The position numbers and the translations under genes were made by a program. Positions 7,188-7,462 of a stretch of 7,462 nt of DNA are shown piece by piece. A model generated the notes under the pieces. It was not told where the DNA came from and made no database searches. It saw nothing but the letters and a program-made list of their open reading frames with translations. Origin of the DNA: an uncultured Lachnospiraceae bacterium (GTDB lineage: Bacteria > Bacillota > Clostridia > Lachnospirales > Lachnospiraceae); NCBI GenBank assembly GCA_902803635.1, contig CADCQU010000410.1, forward strand, positions 1-7,462, read 5' to 3'. How positions within the stretch are numbered: the stretch's first letter is position 1; each line of letters opens with the position of its first letter.

Positions 7188-7251
7188 TGAAACCCGGGGT
7201 GCGGGACTTTGCAGGATTTCGCCCTCCGCTTCGCGTAAATCCGCGGTTTCA
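7188..7251 (-). promoter_or_regulatory. Nested stem-loop in the adhE leader
   Basis: In the untranslated leader the minus-strand RNA can form an outer stem, TGAAACC (7245-7251) with GGTTTCA (7188-7194). Directly inside is an 8-pair stem with one bulged base, GCGGATTT (7237-7244) with AAATCC-T-GC (7211-7219), and at its tip CGC-GAA-GCG can pair. The outer and inner 5' arms are contiguous, giving a near-continuous helix on one side; a 16-base single-stranded stretch (7195-7210) lies on the other. It matches no riboswitch class I recognise. It could be a post-transcriptional control element, an mRNA stabiliser or the remains of an inserted palindromic repeat, since its CGCTTCGC-like tip recalls the repeat at the window ends. 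Confidence 0.4.
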
Positions 7252-7308
7252 AAGGCTCATGCCATACAAAAAATCCCCTCCCACTCCTTCCATCCGTCTC
7301 TTTCTATC

Positions 7309-7317
7309 AATATACCA
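7309..7317 (-). promoter_or_regulatory. Extended -10 promoter for adhE
   Basis: On the minus strand TGGTATATT gives an extended -10: TG, one base, then TATATT, 5 of 6 to TATAAT. The surrounding 7300-7360 is strikingly AT-rich compared with the gene. The -35 region is poor; the best candidate is TTCGTA about 18 bases upstream (3 of 6), which is tolerable for an extended -10 promoter. Transcription would start near 7300, leaving a leader of about 135 bases. No palindrome resembling a Rex site (TTGTGA-N4-TCACAA type) overlaps it. Confidence 0.5.
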
Positions 7318-7360
7318 TAAAATAGCTACATTTACGAATATTTTTTTCAGCAATTTGTAT

Positions 7361-7381
7361 GTGACGGCGAAAGGCCGTTAC
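7361..7381. repeat. Hairpin at the inner edge of the right terminal repeat
   Basis: GTGACGGC (7361-7368) pairs with GCCGTTAC (7374-7381) around loop GAAAG. The single imperfect pair is G·U on the plus strand. It straddles the inner boundary of the right 86-base repeat and resembles in style the GTCACGG/CCGTGAC hairpin at 3615-3633, hinting at a shared repeat family. Upstream of the adhE promoter on the minus strand, it could also end transcription entering from the right. Confidence 0.45.
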
Positions 7382-7462
7382 AGTTCAGGTAGCCCCGTCG
7401 AAAATGGACGCTTTGTTTTGTAAAGGAATTGTCATTCTGAGCGAAGCGAAGAATCCCGTAAG
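7377..7462 (-). repeat. Right copy of the 86-base inverted terminal repeat
   Basis: This is the inverted partner of bases 1-86, so position n of the left copy corresponds to 7463 minus n. The outermost 10 bases are identical to the left end. Its outer hairpin is ATTCT/AGAAT (7450-7454 with 7434-7438) instead of ATCCT/AGGAT, a base-pair-preserving change. The inner block keeps GTTACAGTTCAGGT but not the 7-pair stem seen on the left. No coding sequence is seen in 7321-7462. Because the repeat runs to the very last base, any target-site duplication or flanking sequence is out of view. Confidence 0.85.

Noticed and set aside
7320..7350. Rex operator or other palindrome near the adhE promoter
   Set aside because: The best inverted match (around TAGCTA) extends only 6 bases, and no TTGTGA/TCACAA-like halves are present.
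1..7462. Composite transposon or integron-like element
   Set aside because: Inverted ends exist but no transposase, integrase or resolvase is encoded, adhE is usually a core gene, and target duplications cannot be seen. Kept as a hypothesis only.

Overview
The window looks like chromosomal DNA of a fermentative anaerobic Bacillota (Clostridia), most likely a gut or rumen species. Three things suggest this: strong AGGAGG-type ribosome binding sites, a full-length bifunctional AdhE, and a secreted mosaic protein of InlB-type repeats plus a C-terminal Hint domain, a style I associate with Lachnospiraceae-like gut bacteria. The taxonomic call is inference.

All three genes lie on the minus strand, so the transcription order runs from high to low coordinates. 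At the right, an AT-rich segment holds an extended -10 promoter (about 7309-7317) and a structured leader of about 135 nt. These precede adhE (4534-7167), the acetaldehyde/alcohol dehydrogenase that re-oxidises NADH while making ethanol. Only 31 bases further on is a small APH/choline-kinase-fold phosphotransferase gene (3747-4502), probably co-transcribed with adhE; its substrate is unknown. A 236-base non-coding stretch (3511-3746) follows, carrying three strong hairpins. Two belong to what looks like an interspersed palindromic repeat; the third may terminate the adhE unit. The last gene (190-3510) encodes a secreted protein of 1106 residues: signal peptide, InlB-like repeats, a small beta-solenoid, an uncharacterised central module, an InlB B-repeat, a degenerate Hint domain and a helical tail. 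Past its stop are overlapping hairpins with no U-tract.

The most unusual feature is at the edges. The first 86 and last 86 bases are inverted copies of each other, aligning without gaps at 65 of 86 positions by hand count. The outer 34 bases differ at only two positions, and these two are paired partners in a hairpin, so the change is compensatory (C-G to T-A). The window is therefore either an element bounded by long inverted repeats but without a transposase, or a segment or contig lying between two oppositely oriented copies of an interspersed palindromic repeat. I favour the second. A second unexplained signal is a large excess of the word CAAATG/CATTTG: 21 copies in the window, 13 of them in adhE.

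No tRNA, rRNA, CRISPR array, transposase, recombinase or phage gene was seen.
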